From NCBI GenBank assembly GCA_020638955.1, contig JACKHO010000008.1, forward strand, positions 1-64,000: a stretch of 64,000 nucleotides of DNA, given 5' to 3'. Each line of letters starts with the position of its first letter. Within the stretch, counting starts at the first letter, position 1. The DNA comes from Planctomycetaceae bacterium. Its GTDB lineage: Bacteria > Planctomycetota > Planctomycetia > Planctomycetales > Planctomycetaceae. This document shows positions 1 to 8,184 of this stretch, in pieces. Below the pieces are notes generated by a model. It was not told the DNA's origin and did not search any database. It saw nothing but the letters and a program-made list of their open reading frames with translations. The translations under genes and the position numbers were made by a program.

Positions 1-83
1 GCGAATTGGTGAATCGACATGCCACCCGCCCCCCACCCAGCCACCTGCCTAGGCAAATCGTCCCGCCATTGGCTCCCGGCAAA

Positions 84-1037
84 CTATTTGTGTGACATAC
101 CCTGAAACATGATGGAAAGTCGTGTTACCAGGGCACCAAGTAGGACATAACCTAACATCACCTGAACCATCAGGAGGAGATGCCCCGGAATGCTTTCGGG
201 ATTGGCATGAATGTCTCCAAACCCCAATGTGGTCATTGTTACGACCGAAAAGTACAGTGACCGAACTAGCAAGTTTCCTCCCGTGACATGTATATCTTCT
301 TTGGGAGCGTCTTGCTCAATCACTTCAAGATTTGTGACGAATGGTTCCAGATTCCAAGTTGGGCACCAGCTTGGAAACCAAGTTGGAGTTGGGATCAGGT
401 AGATTGCAGCAAAGAGGAACGACAGAACGGTGAACGCAATCGCAAGGCGTTCTGTTGAACGTCCGTAATCGGATAGTAACCAGAATGGTCTGACAATCAG
501 TGACTTGATCCAATTTCCCCAATTCATGTGGTACCATTTCTCCCAATTCTGGCGGCGGACGTATGATTCAAGGTCCGCACGAAGTGCAGGATCAATCCTG
601 CAGGACGCAAGGCCAACCCCATGGAAGTCTGTGCGAATGTCGTAATCGCAGTCAGCAATATCCGCAATATATGTCGCACCGGAGACAATCACATAGCGTG
701 CGTTTGTGCCACATAGATTGGATTTACCAAGGTTCGCTCCGCTCAAGTTGGCCTTTTCCAATTTGGCATTGCAGAGGTTTGCGTTTCTAAGATCAGCTGT
801 CTCCAGCCAAGCACCTGTCAAATCCGCGCCTGTCAGATCTGCCGCCACGAGTGCAGCCTCAGTCAAAACTGCCTTCCTAAGACAGACTCCATCCAACGGT
901 GCCCCTTGTAGATTGATCTTTTTCTCAGGATTCCTCTCCCGCCAATCTTCCAGCCCAGTCGTGCCTTTTTCCCGAATCAACGCCACGAGTCTTTCATCGT
1001 AGGTCTTCTCTTCAGCAGGCTTCTTGTCGTCGCACAT
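84..1037 (-). CDS. Pentapeptide-repeat protein fused to a two-TM potassium-channel-like pore domain
   Basis: The 317-residue protein has an N-terminal pentapeptide-repeat region (about residues 41-115, repeating A(D/N)LxxA units) that should fold as a right-handed beta-helix. It is followed by a soluble linker, a membrane helix at about 198-216, a pore-loop with the potassium-filter-like sequence TLGFGD (270-275), and a last membrane helix at about 286-306. That is the TM-pore-TM plan of the Ion_trans_2 family. The family conducts potassium in the inner membrane; the beta-helix is probably cytoplasmic, and whether it gates the pore is inference. No signal peptide is seen. The gene lies on the same strand as holA, with 167 bp between. 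Filter GFGD rather than GYGD is a common variant. Channel assignment is firm; ion selectivity is not shown. Confidence 0.85.
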   Translation of the reverse strand: MCDDKKPAEEKTYDERLVALIREKGTTGLEDWRERNPEKKINLQGAPLDGVCLRKAVLTEAALVAADLTGADLTGAWLETADLRNANLCNAKLEKANLSGANLGKSNLCGTNARYVIVSGATYIADIADCDYDIRTDFHGVGLASCRIDPALRADLESYVRRQNWEKWYHMNWGNWIKSLIVRPFWLLSDYGRSTERLAIAFTVLSFLFAAIYLIPTPTWFPSWCPTWNLEPFVTNLEVIEQDAPKEDIHVTGGNLLVRSLYFSVVTMTTLGFGDIHANPESIPGHLLLMVQVMLGYVLLGALVTRLSIMFQGMSHK

Positions 1038-1204
1038 CTCTCATCTCCTGTTCCCAAGGGAAACGATTTCGAGACAAGAGTGGATCAAAAATCTCGGCAC
1101 AAAGCCAGATAAAGCAGTTGTCAGAGTCGTAAACCGATTCAAATTCGGATGTTTGAAGTTCCCCACGGAGAGGAGCGTCCGTGCCACCCGTTATCCAAGC
1201 AAGT

Positions 1205-2209
1205 CTACATCTTGCCCATCAACCACAAAATCAATTGCTCCATTTGCAGTCGTTCTGGCAGGCGGCTGCCGCCTTTGAGGCCGAAGTCGGCTTCAGCGAG
1301 GCGTTCGAGAATGCGTTCGGCTCGGGGGCGTTGGATCCGTTTGAGGTAGCTCTCGACCGGCTGCATTTCCCACTGCTTCATCCCGGCGTCCTGCAGGGCT
1401 TTGCGGAGGTTGGTGCCGGAGCGGGAAATCTCAGTGGCCTTGGCGATTTTACGAAAGACGAAATTCATCCCGCCCAGAATCTTGGGAGCGGGTTCGCCAG
1501 CGACGAAGAGCTTGTCCAGACAGGCCAGGGCGACGTCGGGATTGTTGTCCCGAATGGCGTCGATCATGGTCCAGGTCGTTTCCGCTTTCCAACCGCCGAC
1601 CAGCGTGGTGACATCTTCCGAGGTAATGGTCTCCCGGTCACCGACATAATTGACCAGTTTTTCCAGTTCCTGGTTGAGTAGTCCCAAATTGGTGCCCGCC
1701 AGTTCCGTCATGAGCGTGGCGGCGTCTGAGGGGAGTCGCTTCTCGAAGCGGGCTTTCGCTTCGGCGGTCAGCCATCCCGCCACCTGCTTTCCCTTCAGTT
1801 CCGAACATTCCAGTTCGAGGCCCGACTCATCAACCTTCTTGGCCAGCCGCGTATTCTTGCGCCAGGTGTTGGCGTCGAGGACGAGGACCGAGCGACGCGT
1901 GGGGCTGTCGGCGAATTCTTCCAGCTGGCTGCGGTACTTCGTAATGAAGTCATCTGCCTCCTCAACAACAACCAGCCGCTGCGTCGTGAACATCGACACG
2001 GTGTGCAGTTCGTCGCGTACGTCCTTCCATTCCAGTTCTTTACGGTTGAACCGCGTTTCTCCAATGCTGCTTTCGTCACCTGCTCCGAGCACCGCAGCCC
2101 GCAGGATTTCCAGGCAACGCTGCTTCAAATAGCGTTCGCCGCCGGTCAGGACAATGAGGCCCTGCGGCGTTGCGGCAGCGGGATTTCGAAGGAATTGGGT
2201 GGCGTGCAT
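1205..2209 (-). CDS. holA: DNA polymerase III subunit delta
   Basis: At 334 residues it has the normal length of the clamp-loader delta subunit. The N-terminal part carries the family's GLIVLTGGERYL opening, followed by a RecA-like domain with a degenerate nucleotide site, and the C-terminal part is helical and conserved (region around TWTMIDAIRDNNPDVAL). In the clamp loader, delta opens the DnaN sliding clamp at primer-template junctions. The start at 2209 gives the usual short lead into the AAA+ fold. It is followed on the same strand, after a 167-bp gap, by the channel gene, and is divergent from the phosphohexomutase-like gene. Nothing odd was seen. Confidence 0.9.
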   Translation of the reverse strand: MHATQFLRNPAAATPQGLIVLTGGERYLKQRCLEILRAAVLGAGDESSIGETRFNRKELEWKDVRDELHTVSMFTTQRLVVVEEADDFITKYRSQLEEFADSPTRRSVLVLDANTWRKNTRLAKKVDESGLELECSELKGKQVAGWLTAEAKARFEKRLPSDAATLMTELAGTNLGLLNQELEKLVNYVGDRETITSEDVTTLVGGWKAETTWTMIDAIRDNNPDVALACLDKLFVAGEPAPKILGGMNFVFRKIAKATEISRSGTNLRKALQDAGMKQWEMQPVESYLKRIQRPRAERILERLAEADFGLKGGSRLPERLQMEQLILWLMGKM

Positions 2210-2334
2210 GGAAACCGGAATTGACGCCGGGCAGGCGTTGCGGGGATAGTTCGGGTCAACACCGACCAGTGTAGGATGATTTGGCCCGCTGGTCAGCCAA
2301 CAACGGAAATCGTTTCAGAGGGAACTGAAACACT

Positions 2335-3627
2335 TTGGCAAATTCGTCGACAAGTCTGTCTGAACTCTCGACCCACGCCACCTACCACTGCCCTGGTGAG
2401 GCGGTGGCGGTACCGCGGTCGGTGCATCTTGCCCGGATGGCAGCCGGATATGCAGCGTGCCGAAACTGCGAGCATCGGACCGAGGCGGGCAATCTCGTCA
2501 CTTTGAAACTGAATTCTCTGCTGGAATCGGAACCGCGAGAAGATTCGATCATCACCGACGAAGGCGTCCGCGGCCTGTACTGCAACAACATGACGCGTCA
2601 GTCGGTCTCAAAGCTGGCAGCGGCCATTGCTCTGAATTTCTGGGAAGAAAGCAATCCGCACGATCCCGGCACTTTGCGAATGCGGCCCGGCGAACTTGCG
2701 GTCGATGTCCGGTTCCGCCGCCAGCGACGTGCCTTGGGACTTAATGACAAAGGACCCGCACCACAAGTCCTCGCCGCGGAACGACCACGCCTCGTTGTCG
2801 GACACGATGACCGAACCTCATCCCCAGATTTAGTCGTCGGTGTTGTCGACACGCTACTGAAGTGGGGATGCCACGTCATCGACGTGGGCCGGGTCTCGCG
2901 TCCGGAATTTGAATTCGCTGTTCTGCGAGGATCGAATTCCGGTGAAAAGAAGACCATGCATGGAGGAGTGTACGTCACCGGCGGTGTTGGCCCCGTCAAC
3001 GTGAACGGTCTCGATGTGATCGATAAGGCCGGCTGGCCCTGGACTCGTTCGGCTGACTGGGAGAGCGTGGAGCAGCGACTGTCAGCGGAACTTGAACGTC
3101 CGGTTCGTCTTGCTGGTGAACATGAGTCAGCAAATGTGCACGCAGATTACATCGAGTCTCTGCGTCCCAGTTGGCGAGGCGTGAAACCGTTTCGGATTGG
3201 CGTCGCTGCCGCATGTCGGGTAACGCGTCAGGTGATGACTGAGTTGGCAACCGGGGCTGGCTTAGATGTTCAGTTCGTCACATCAAATGGCACTGTCGGC
3301 GGAACGCTCGAACCGCCCGACGCCGTGGCCGACTCGCTTTACGAACTCGTTGATCAGGAGCAATTGAATCTGGGATTCATAGTCGGCGACGACGGACGCA
3401 GTTGTTACTTCATGGCGGAGTCGGGTGAAATTCTGCTGCCGGAACAGACGTTGAGCCTCTTACGCTTCGGCGCCTTTCCCGATGTCACCACAGACTACGG
3501 CGGTCGATACTGGCTGACGCCGGGATCACCTCAATGCGATGCCCTGCGCACACTGGTACGACTAGTGCATAGCCTCGGTCGGAGCGATGTCCCCCTCTCA
3601 CACTGGACGAATTCCTCGTCTCATTGA
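2335..3627 (+). CDS. Degenerate phosphohexomutase-like protein with N-terminal Cys/His cluster
   Basis: The body resembles alpha-D-phosphohexomutases (phosphoglucomutase/phosphomannomutase): a GVRG opening at 77-80, a VVGHDDRTSS segment at 154-163 matching the family's VGxDxRxSS, then the alpha/beta pattern of domain I. The catalytic TASHNP loop is replaced by VTGGVGP (about 214-220), without the phosphoserine, and the metal-binding DGDxDR loop reads GDDGRS (351-356). It is therefore probably not a working mutase. An N-terminal extension holds H18, C19, H31, C42 and C45, which could bind zinc. The start at a TTG (2335) is chosen to keep the Cys cluster, with AGAGGGA upstream; an ATG at 2437 is the alternative. 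The 3' end overlaps the opposing CinA-like gene by 7 bp. The role is unknown. Confidence 0.65.
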   Translation: MANSSTSLSELSTHATYHCPGEAVAVPRSVHLARMAAGYAACRNCEHRTEAGNLVTLKLNSLLESEPREDSIITDEGVRGLYCNNMTRQSVSKLAAAIALNFWEESNPHDPGTLRMRPGELAVDVRFRRQRRALGLNDKGPAPQVLAAERPRLVVGHDDRTSSPDLVVGVVDTLLKWGCHVIDVGRVSRPEFEFAVLRGSNSGEKKTMHGGVYVTGGVGPVNVNGLDVIDKAGWPWTRSADWESVEQRLSAELERPVRLAGEHESANVHADYIESLRPSWRGVKPFRIGVAAACRVTRQVMTELATGAGLDVQFVTSNGTVGGTLEPPDAVADSLYELVDQEQLNLGFIVGDDGRSCYFMAESGEILLPEQTLSLLRFGAFPDVTTDYGGRYWLTPGSPQCDALRTLVRLVHSLGRSDVPLSHWTNSSSH

Positions 3628-4160
3628 GCGGTGTGGCAGTGTTGAATTGCCAGTTCATAAACATGCTCCACGGCTTCGAACTGCCGCTCGGTTCGCAATG
3701 TCCCGCCGTAGGTTGGTGCTGACTTCAGTCGGAATGAATTCACGGTCGGAGTCGATAAGGCGTCTCGCCGAACAACGCCAATGAAAATGAGCCCATCCTG
3801 CTCCTCCGGCGCATTGGGGCCCAAATGTCCGGTGACGGAAACCGCGAGGTCAGCTTCGGGAGTGTGTGCGAGAGCTCCCAGACACATTTGCTTTGCGATT
3901 TGCTCACTGACGGGACCAATTGCGGGATCGTTCAACATCTCAGCAGAGGCATCGAGCCATTCCACTTTCGTGGTGTTACGGTACGTGACGGCCGATCCAC
4001 ACAGGTATTGCGAGATACCTGGAATCTGGGAGAGCAGGGCGGCACACCAGCCCGAGGTGCAGCTTTCTGCGAAGACAATTCGTAGATCGACCGTCGCCAG
4101 TCGGTCAGCGAGTCGTGATGCAGATTGAAGCAGTTGGCCAGAAATCTGTAAATCGTTCAT
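3621..4160 (-). CDS. CinA C-terminal-domain protein (PncC-type nicotinamide-nucleotide amidase family)
   Basis: This 179-residue single-domain protein matches the CinA C-terminal family, whose PncC members deamidate nicotinamide mononucleotide to nicotinate mononucleotide in NAD recycling. Family marks are the AESCTSG loop near residue 32 (usually AESCTGG), a GS(A)VTY segment, and an SVTGHLGPN stretch where most members read SVTGIAGPxG. The two altered loops make it a divergent member, so enzyme activity is likely but not certain. It stands alone on the minus strand and its stop codon overlaps the 3' end of the converging phosphohexomutase-like gene by 7 bp. Confidence 0.75.
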   Translation of the reverse strand: MNDLQISGQLLQSASRLADRLATVDLRIVFAESCTSGWCAALLSQIPGISQYLCGSAVTYRNTTKVEWLDASAEMLNDPAIGPVSEQIAKQMCLGALAHTPEADLAVSVTGHLGPNAPEEQDGLIFIGVVRRDALSTPTVNSFRLKSAPTYGGTLRTERQFEAVEHVYELAIQHCHTAQ

Positions 4161-4546
4161 ATTGTCGAAGGAGCGAGCATCGAGAAATTATCAGTGGTTC
4201 AGAAATGACGCGACGTTAACTAGGGTTAACAAATTGCGAGTCGCGCGTTGCGTTTCCTTGGCGTGTGGTTGATTGGCAATTTGAGAAATGCGGAATCCGG
4301 TGACCCCAGAATTCGTCTAACCGTTACTCCAAGGCCGATATCTGATCTTTTAGTAACATCGGCAAGTACGACAAGTCTAGTTGGCACGAAGCTTGCGTTC
4401 CCTGCGGCGAACTGCACGCCCTTGTTTTGAATTGCGTCATGGCGGGCAGTTCACACACATACACACATGCAGAGGTCGAAAAATGAATCAGTTTTACTTT
4501 GCCATCGGTCCCCCCGGTGCCCACCCCCTGCGTGAAGGAAAACGGA
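4161..4546. other. Gene-free spacer between the amidase-like gene and the 137-aa hypothetical
   Basis: No convincing long gene was found. The stretch holds two GTTAAC sites four bases apart near 4216-4231. At 4483-4578 there is a 31-codon frame with an ATG preceded by GAGGTCG, overlapping the start of the next gene in another frame; it could be a leader peptide but nothing proves it is translated. No clear promoter was identified. Confidence 0.4.
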
Positions 4547-4960
4547 ATGAAGCTCCCTCCCCCCCAATGGCTTCATGATTTCACTGACGAAATCGGAGCC
4601 TGCCTCCACACCTTGGATGAACCCTCCTTAGGTTGTCATTTTCACTTCGCTGACAACGTTTGGGAAGTGACCCTCTTTTTTGCCGCGACGGAAGTCGTGG
4701 GAGGAGCATTCGACGGTGTACGAACACAACCAACTTTTTGGCTGGATGTGCGTCAGCTGTTTTCAGTAATGGATGTTGACCAAATGCATTGGCAAACTCA
4801 GGCCGTCGATTTAGATGATGACCTGGCCGCCCATGTGTCCGTGACGGGTCAATACCATGGGAAGTCGATTTGGCTGAGAGTGCTTGCCAACTCCCCAGCC
4901 GCCATGCCACCGGGACAGACAACTGAATCCTCGCGAGGGGATATGCTGCCAATCTGGTGA
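4547..4960 (+). CDS. Hypothetical protein, 137 aa
   Basis: Not recognised. The ATG at 4547 is chosen over an upstream in-frame codon at 4499 because a purine-rich GAAGGAAAACGG precedes it. The protein is soluble-looking and acidic, with a mixed alpha/beta pattern, several aromatic residues (for example FHFADNVWEVTLFF near residues 30-45), and no signal peptide or membrane segment. It stands between two minus-strand genes and shares no operon. The downstream 180 bp to the GTPase gene contains only a C/G-rich segment. Function unknown. Confidence 0.55.
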   Translation: MKLPPPQWLHDFTDEIGACLHTLDEPSLGCHFHFADNVWEVTLFFAATEVVGGAFDGVRTQPTFWLDVRQLFSVMDVDQMHWQTQAVDLDDDLAAHVSVTGQYHGKSIWLRVLANSPAAMPPGQTTESSRGDMLPIW

Positions 4961-5142
4961 GAACTGTGTGATGAACTATCGGACCGCCGCCCACCATGGG
5001 CCGCGGTCCGATTTTCATTTCGGGCGATGCAAAAACATCATTCGCTTTGCATTTCGATGTTCTCAACCATCTCAACCGTGGCGAAGCCACATTCAACTAT
5101 CTCAACCCAACCGGCGATTTAATCCCTCTTGCTGATTGGACT

Positions 5143-6966
5143 CTATTTGCACAACTCAGCGGCGCCCTCGATTCTCACCTTTTGTGCACCGAGTTTTGAA
5201 GAACCGGCCACGTCATCTCGGAGTTGGTCTACTTCGGCCAGTAGAGCTTTTACCGTCTCCTGCGAAGAACGTGCCTCTCGCACCGCACGGTCGATGTTGG
5301 GGAACAGCCCTTGAGATAGTCGCAACGAAATGAGTTCCTGCACGAGCGAGGTAATGCGTCCCTGCAGTCCGGTTCGCAGCCGCCGCACGAACAGTATGAC
5401 CAGCAGCCCCGTCCACAGGACGAAGAACAGACCGGCGGCAATGTAGAAATCGGTCGACAGCAAGTCGGTTCCCAGGATGAACGACTCGTAGAAGAAGTTC
5501 TTTCCCATACGGAACAGGACGAAGGCAATGTACAGCAGGAACATGACTTCGTAACCAAACCGAACCCACCAGCGTGAATTGCTGGCGGCGAGTTCTCGAA
5601 TGGTTTTGTCGACGCGCTGAGCGGCATCGCTGACGAATCCAGCTTCGACAGCCGCCGCTTGGGCTCTTAGATTTTCGGGTGAGGTCGGCGTCAGCAATTC
5701 CCGACTGAAGTGGGCTTCCTGCACGTGCCCCTCAATGACAATCCCGGCTTCGCGCAGCAGGCTGTCGTCGAGTCCGAAGTGACTGGCTGCCTCAGGACCA
5801 GGTTGAGCAGATTGTTCCTGTGATGCATCTTTGTTCCAGGCAATTCCCTGAACGGCCCCGAGCAGCGCCATTTGTGCGGCACTGCGGACGCGAAACAGAG
5901 AGAGCGACGAAAGCAGACTGCCGAATCCGTTGTAGGTCCGTAACGCACTTGAGAAGGGACTCGTTCCCCAAGTGTCACAAACTTCCGACACCAGACGACG
6001 CTCCCAGAGGTTGCGGCCCCGCAACAATGTTTCTTCAAGCCGCTCTGCCATCCGTTGGGTGAGGCGTTGCTTTTGTGTTTCCAGTGCCGACTCAAGCCCC
6101 GCAACGGCCTCCTGCTTCTCATTGAGAATCTGGGAGCACCGCTGCAATGCGACCTGCACCAGGTCAATCACATTCGCACGCCGAATTCCCACGCGTTCCG
6201 ACGCACCCAACTGATTCGACAACAAATCGATGAGGCGTCCCATGTCGCCAGTCGGACGCTGCCCCGCCTGCTGCTCCTGCAGCGCTCGATTGGAGTCGAC
6301 GAAAAACAGGTCGGGAACTTCGTATTTACCAGTCAGCGTTTTGCGCCAGTCGTCCCTGATGTCACTGTCGAGGTCGGCATGTGTTTGCACAAACAAAATG
6401 CGACACCCTTGAGCGGCCTGCAGCAACTCATCAGAGACACGGGCAGAGCGGTATTTCTGCTGTGTTGAGACGTATAGCAGCACGTCGCAATGCGGGAGCA
6501 AATCGTGCAGTCGTTCAAGATTACTGCCGCTGCTCGCCTGTTCGTCACTGTCGGGGTCGGGGCAATCGACAATGACCACGTCACGCAGCAAGTCAGATTC
6601 ACGTTCGACGACACGAACATCATCCAGCGGAATGCCGAGTGCCGTGAGGTCGGTACGGGGATGCGTCACAATGACCGGCTGTCGCGTCGTGGGACGCTGT
6701 CTTCCCGCGAGAGTGCATTCCGTGCCAACGAGTGCATTGACGAGGGAACTTTTCCCCGTGCCGGTTCCGCCAAATGTCGCGACAATAAGCGGTGCTTCCA
6801 GACGCACACGCAACGTGTCGACTCGATCAAGCACTCGCTTCAACAGCGACTGACACCGCGTGACCGGAACCCAGTCAGACGGTCGATTCGCAAAGTCGCC
6901 AACCTGCTGACGCAAGTTGTCGATTGCCGAAAGAAACTCCAAATGGTTGAGGTCCGGTACGCTCAT
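5143..6966 (-). CDS. Divergent membrane-anchored GTPase
   Basis: The 607-residue protein has a P-loop GGTGTGKSS at 66-74, a switch-I-like RPTTR at 91-95, and a G3-like DCPDPDSDE at 134-142 in place of the usual DTPG. QTHAD at 194-198 stands where NKxD is expected. The middle is helical and coiled-coil-prone. Two membrane helices lie at about 468-490 and 505-527, followed by a short helical tail. This plan resembles dynamin-like or YfjP-type membrane GTPases, but no close subfamily can be named from sequence alone. It is preceded by a small gene (stop at 6982) only 15 bp upstream and probably shares its transcript. Nucleotide binding is likely; the altered G3 and G4 motifs make guanine specificity uncertain. 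Confidence 0.75.
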   Translation of the reverse strand: MSVPDLNHLEFLSAIDNLRQQVGDFANRPSDWVPVTRCQSLLKRVLDRVDTLRVRLEAPLIVATFGGTGTGKSSLVNALVGTECTLAGRQRPTTRQPVIVTHPRTDLTALGIPLDDVRVVERESDLLRDVVIVDCPDPDSDEQASSGSNLERLHDLLPHCDVLLYVSTQQKYRSARVSDELLQAAQGCRILFVQTHADLDSDIRDDWRKTLTGKYEVPDLFFVDSNRALQEQQAGQRPTGDMGRLIDLLSNQLGASERVGIRRANVIDLVQVALQRCSQILNEKQEAVAGLESALETQKQRLTQRMAERLEETLLRGRNLWERRLVSEVCDTWGTSPFSSALRTYNGFGSLLSSLSLFRVRSAAQMALLGAVQGIAWNKDASQEQSAQPGPEAASHFGLDDSLLREAGIVIEGHVQEAHFSRELLTPTSPENLRAQAAAVEAGFVSDAAQRVDKTIRELAASNSRWWVRFGYEVMFLLYIAFVLFRMGKNFFYESFILGTDLLSTDFYIAAGLFFVLWTGLLVILFVRRLRTGLQGRITSLVQELISLRLSQGLFPNIDRAVREARSSQETVKALLAEVDQLRDDVAGSSKLGAQKVRIEGAAELCK

Positions 6967-6981
6967 GGAAATGTGATGGTC

Positions 6982-7248
6982 TCAATCGAGTGAATCGGGA
7001 TGATCAAGTATCGCACCCAGGGAGTGACCCGTGTCCCTCAAGTGTGAGACTCTTTCGCTCTGTTCCACCGTCAATGGATCATCATGCTGCCCGAATTCGT
7101 TCCAAGTCCGATCTACCAACTCTTGCCACTCTACAGCAAGTTGATGAATGCAGGGAGTCCGCGTTCTCCACCAACGCACTCTGTGTGGGCCGACGAGAGC
7201 ACTGAAGTGAATTTGACCGGCCGCAAATTGTCTTGCAGCCGCTACCAT
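6982..7248 (-). CDS. Small hypothetical protein upstream of the GTPase gene
   Basis: Not recognised. The ATG at 7248 gives 88 residues; the open frame extends to 7416 but the extra N-terminal part is low-complexity and poorly protein-like. The product is rich in Trp, His and Arg (VRWWRTRTPCIHQLAVEWQ), with an amphipathic helical C-terminal half and no signal peptide. Its stop lies 15 bp before the GTPase start, so the two are probably cotranscribed and might act together, which is inference. No strong ribosome-binding site is visible, so the start is uncertain. Confidence 0.45.
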   Translation of the reverse strand: MVAAARQFAAGQIHFSALVGPHRVRWWRTRTPCIHQLAVEWQELVDRTWNEFGQHDDPLTVEQSERVSHLRDTGHSLGAILDHPDSLD

Positions 7249-7416
7249 TGTCCGAATTTCCGGTACCGGTGAAGTCGAGGTCGTTTTCCGAGTCAACTTA
7301 GAAGAAGTTGTGGTGATGTAGGCTGAGATCAGGCGTATCCCAGCATTGAATTGATGCTTCTCCCCCCAATGGGTGGAGAAGAAACGCCAACCTTCATCGG
7401 AGACACCATCACCCAA

Positions 7417-7905
7417 TCAACCCGACGCCTCAGAACCGCCGGCCTGTTTCATCATTTCAGCGAAACGGCGTTCGACTTCTTCCTGCGAGACGTCTTCAGT
7501 GTGTGTGGCCAACGTCCATTGATGTCCGAAAGGATCTTTGAGCGTCCCGGCGCGGTCGCCGTAGAATTGATCCTGTACCGGGCGAATTTCAGTGGCACCG
7601 GCGTCGAGTGCCTGTTGGAACGCTTCGTCCACATTGGGAACATAAATCAACATGCTGACGGGTGAGCCGCCAATTGACTTTGGACTCAGAGCCCCCATGC
7701 CGGGATGCTCGTTGGCCAGCATCAGGCGAGACTCACCAATAACAATTTCCCCATGCGCGAGCGTGTTGTTTGGTCCGTCCAATCGCAGGACTTCTTTGGC
7801 TCCAAACGCCCGTTCATAAAACTGAATGGCGGCGTTGCCATCATGGACAATGAGGTACGGTGTGACGGTGGAAAAACCATCGGGAATCGGTTTGACGTTT
7901 GTCAT
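7417..7905 (-). CDS. VOC-family (PhnB/glyoxalase-like) protein
   Basis: 162 residues with the two beta-alpha-beta-beta-beta modules of the vicinal oxygen chelate fold. The sequence resembles the PhnB/YjdN group: VTPYLIVHDGNAA at the start, FYERAFGAKE, then LKDPFGHQW near the end. PhnB-group proteins are often of unknown activity; glyoxalase or fosfomycin/bleomycin-resistance labels would be over-reading, as the metal ligands cannot be assigned with confidence. No signal peptide is present. A 168-bp gap separates it from the small gene downstream. Divergent from the DUF1501 gene at 8185. Confidence 0.85.
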   Translation of the reverse strand: MTNVKPIPDGFSTVTPYLIVHDGNAAIQFYERAFGAKEVLRLDGPNNTLAHGEIVIGESRLMLANEHPGMGALSPKSIGGSPVSMLIYVPNVDEAFQQALDAGATEIRPVQDQFYGDRAGTLKDPFGHQWTLATHTEDVSQEEVERRFAEMMKQAGGSEASG

Positions 7906-8184
7906 GATGAGGACTCTGTTGGCTGATCATTTCACCAAAGGAACGGCCTCGGTTGACCGCTCTCGGGCGCCATTTTCACCGACGGAATCCCAAAATGCGA
8001 TCCTGGAGAGGCGCAGAACACGCAAATTGCAGATCGACCCATCAAAACTTGCCCATGTTTTCCTGAATGCCAATTGACCGGCCGGTTTTCGCCAAAGTAC
8101 AGTTTACGGCGTTGTCGATTTTGATAAGTGACGATTGCCGCAGTTTTGAAGCTGCGTGTTGACACCGCTGAGAGGACGCCGCAC

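Noticed and set aside
1650..2132. 160-codon plus-strand frame within holA
   Set aside because: Antisense shadow, Ser-rich, no recognisable features.
4215..4231. Regulatory palindrome from two GTTAAC sites
   Set aside because: Each site is a short palindrome that occurs often by chance; no link to a gene start.
7248..7416. N-terminal extension of the small gene upstream of the GTPase
   Set aside because: Low-complexity Thr/Ser/Lys sequence without support; the later ATG gives a more protein-like product.
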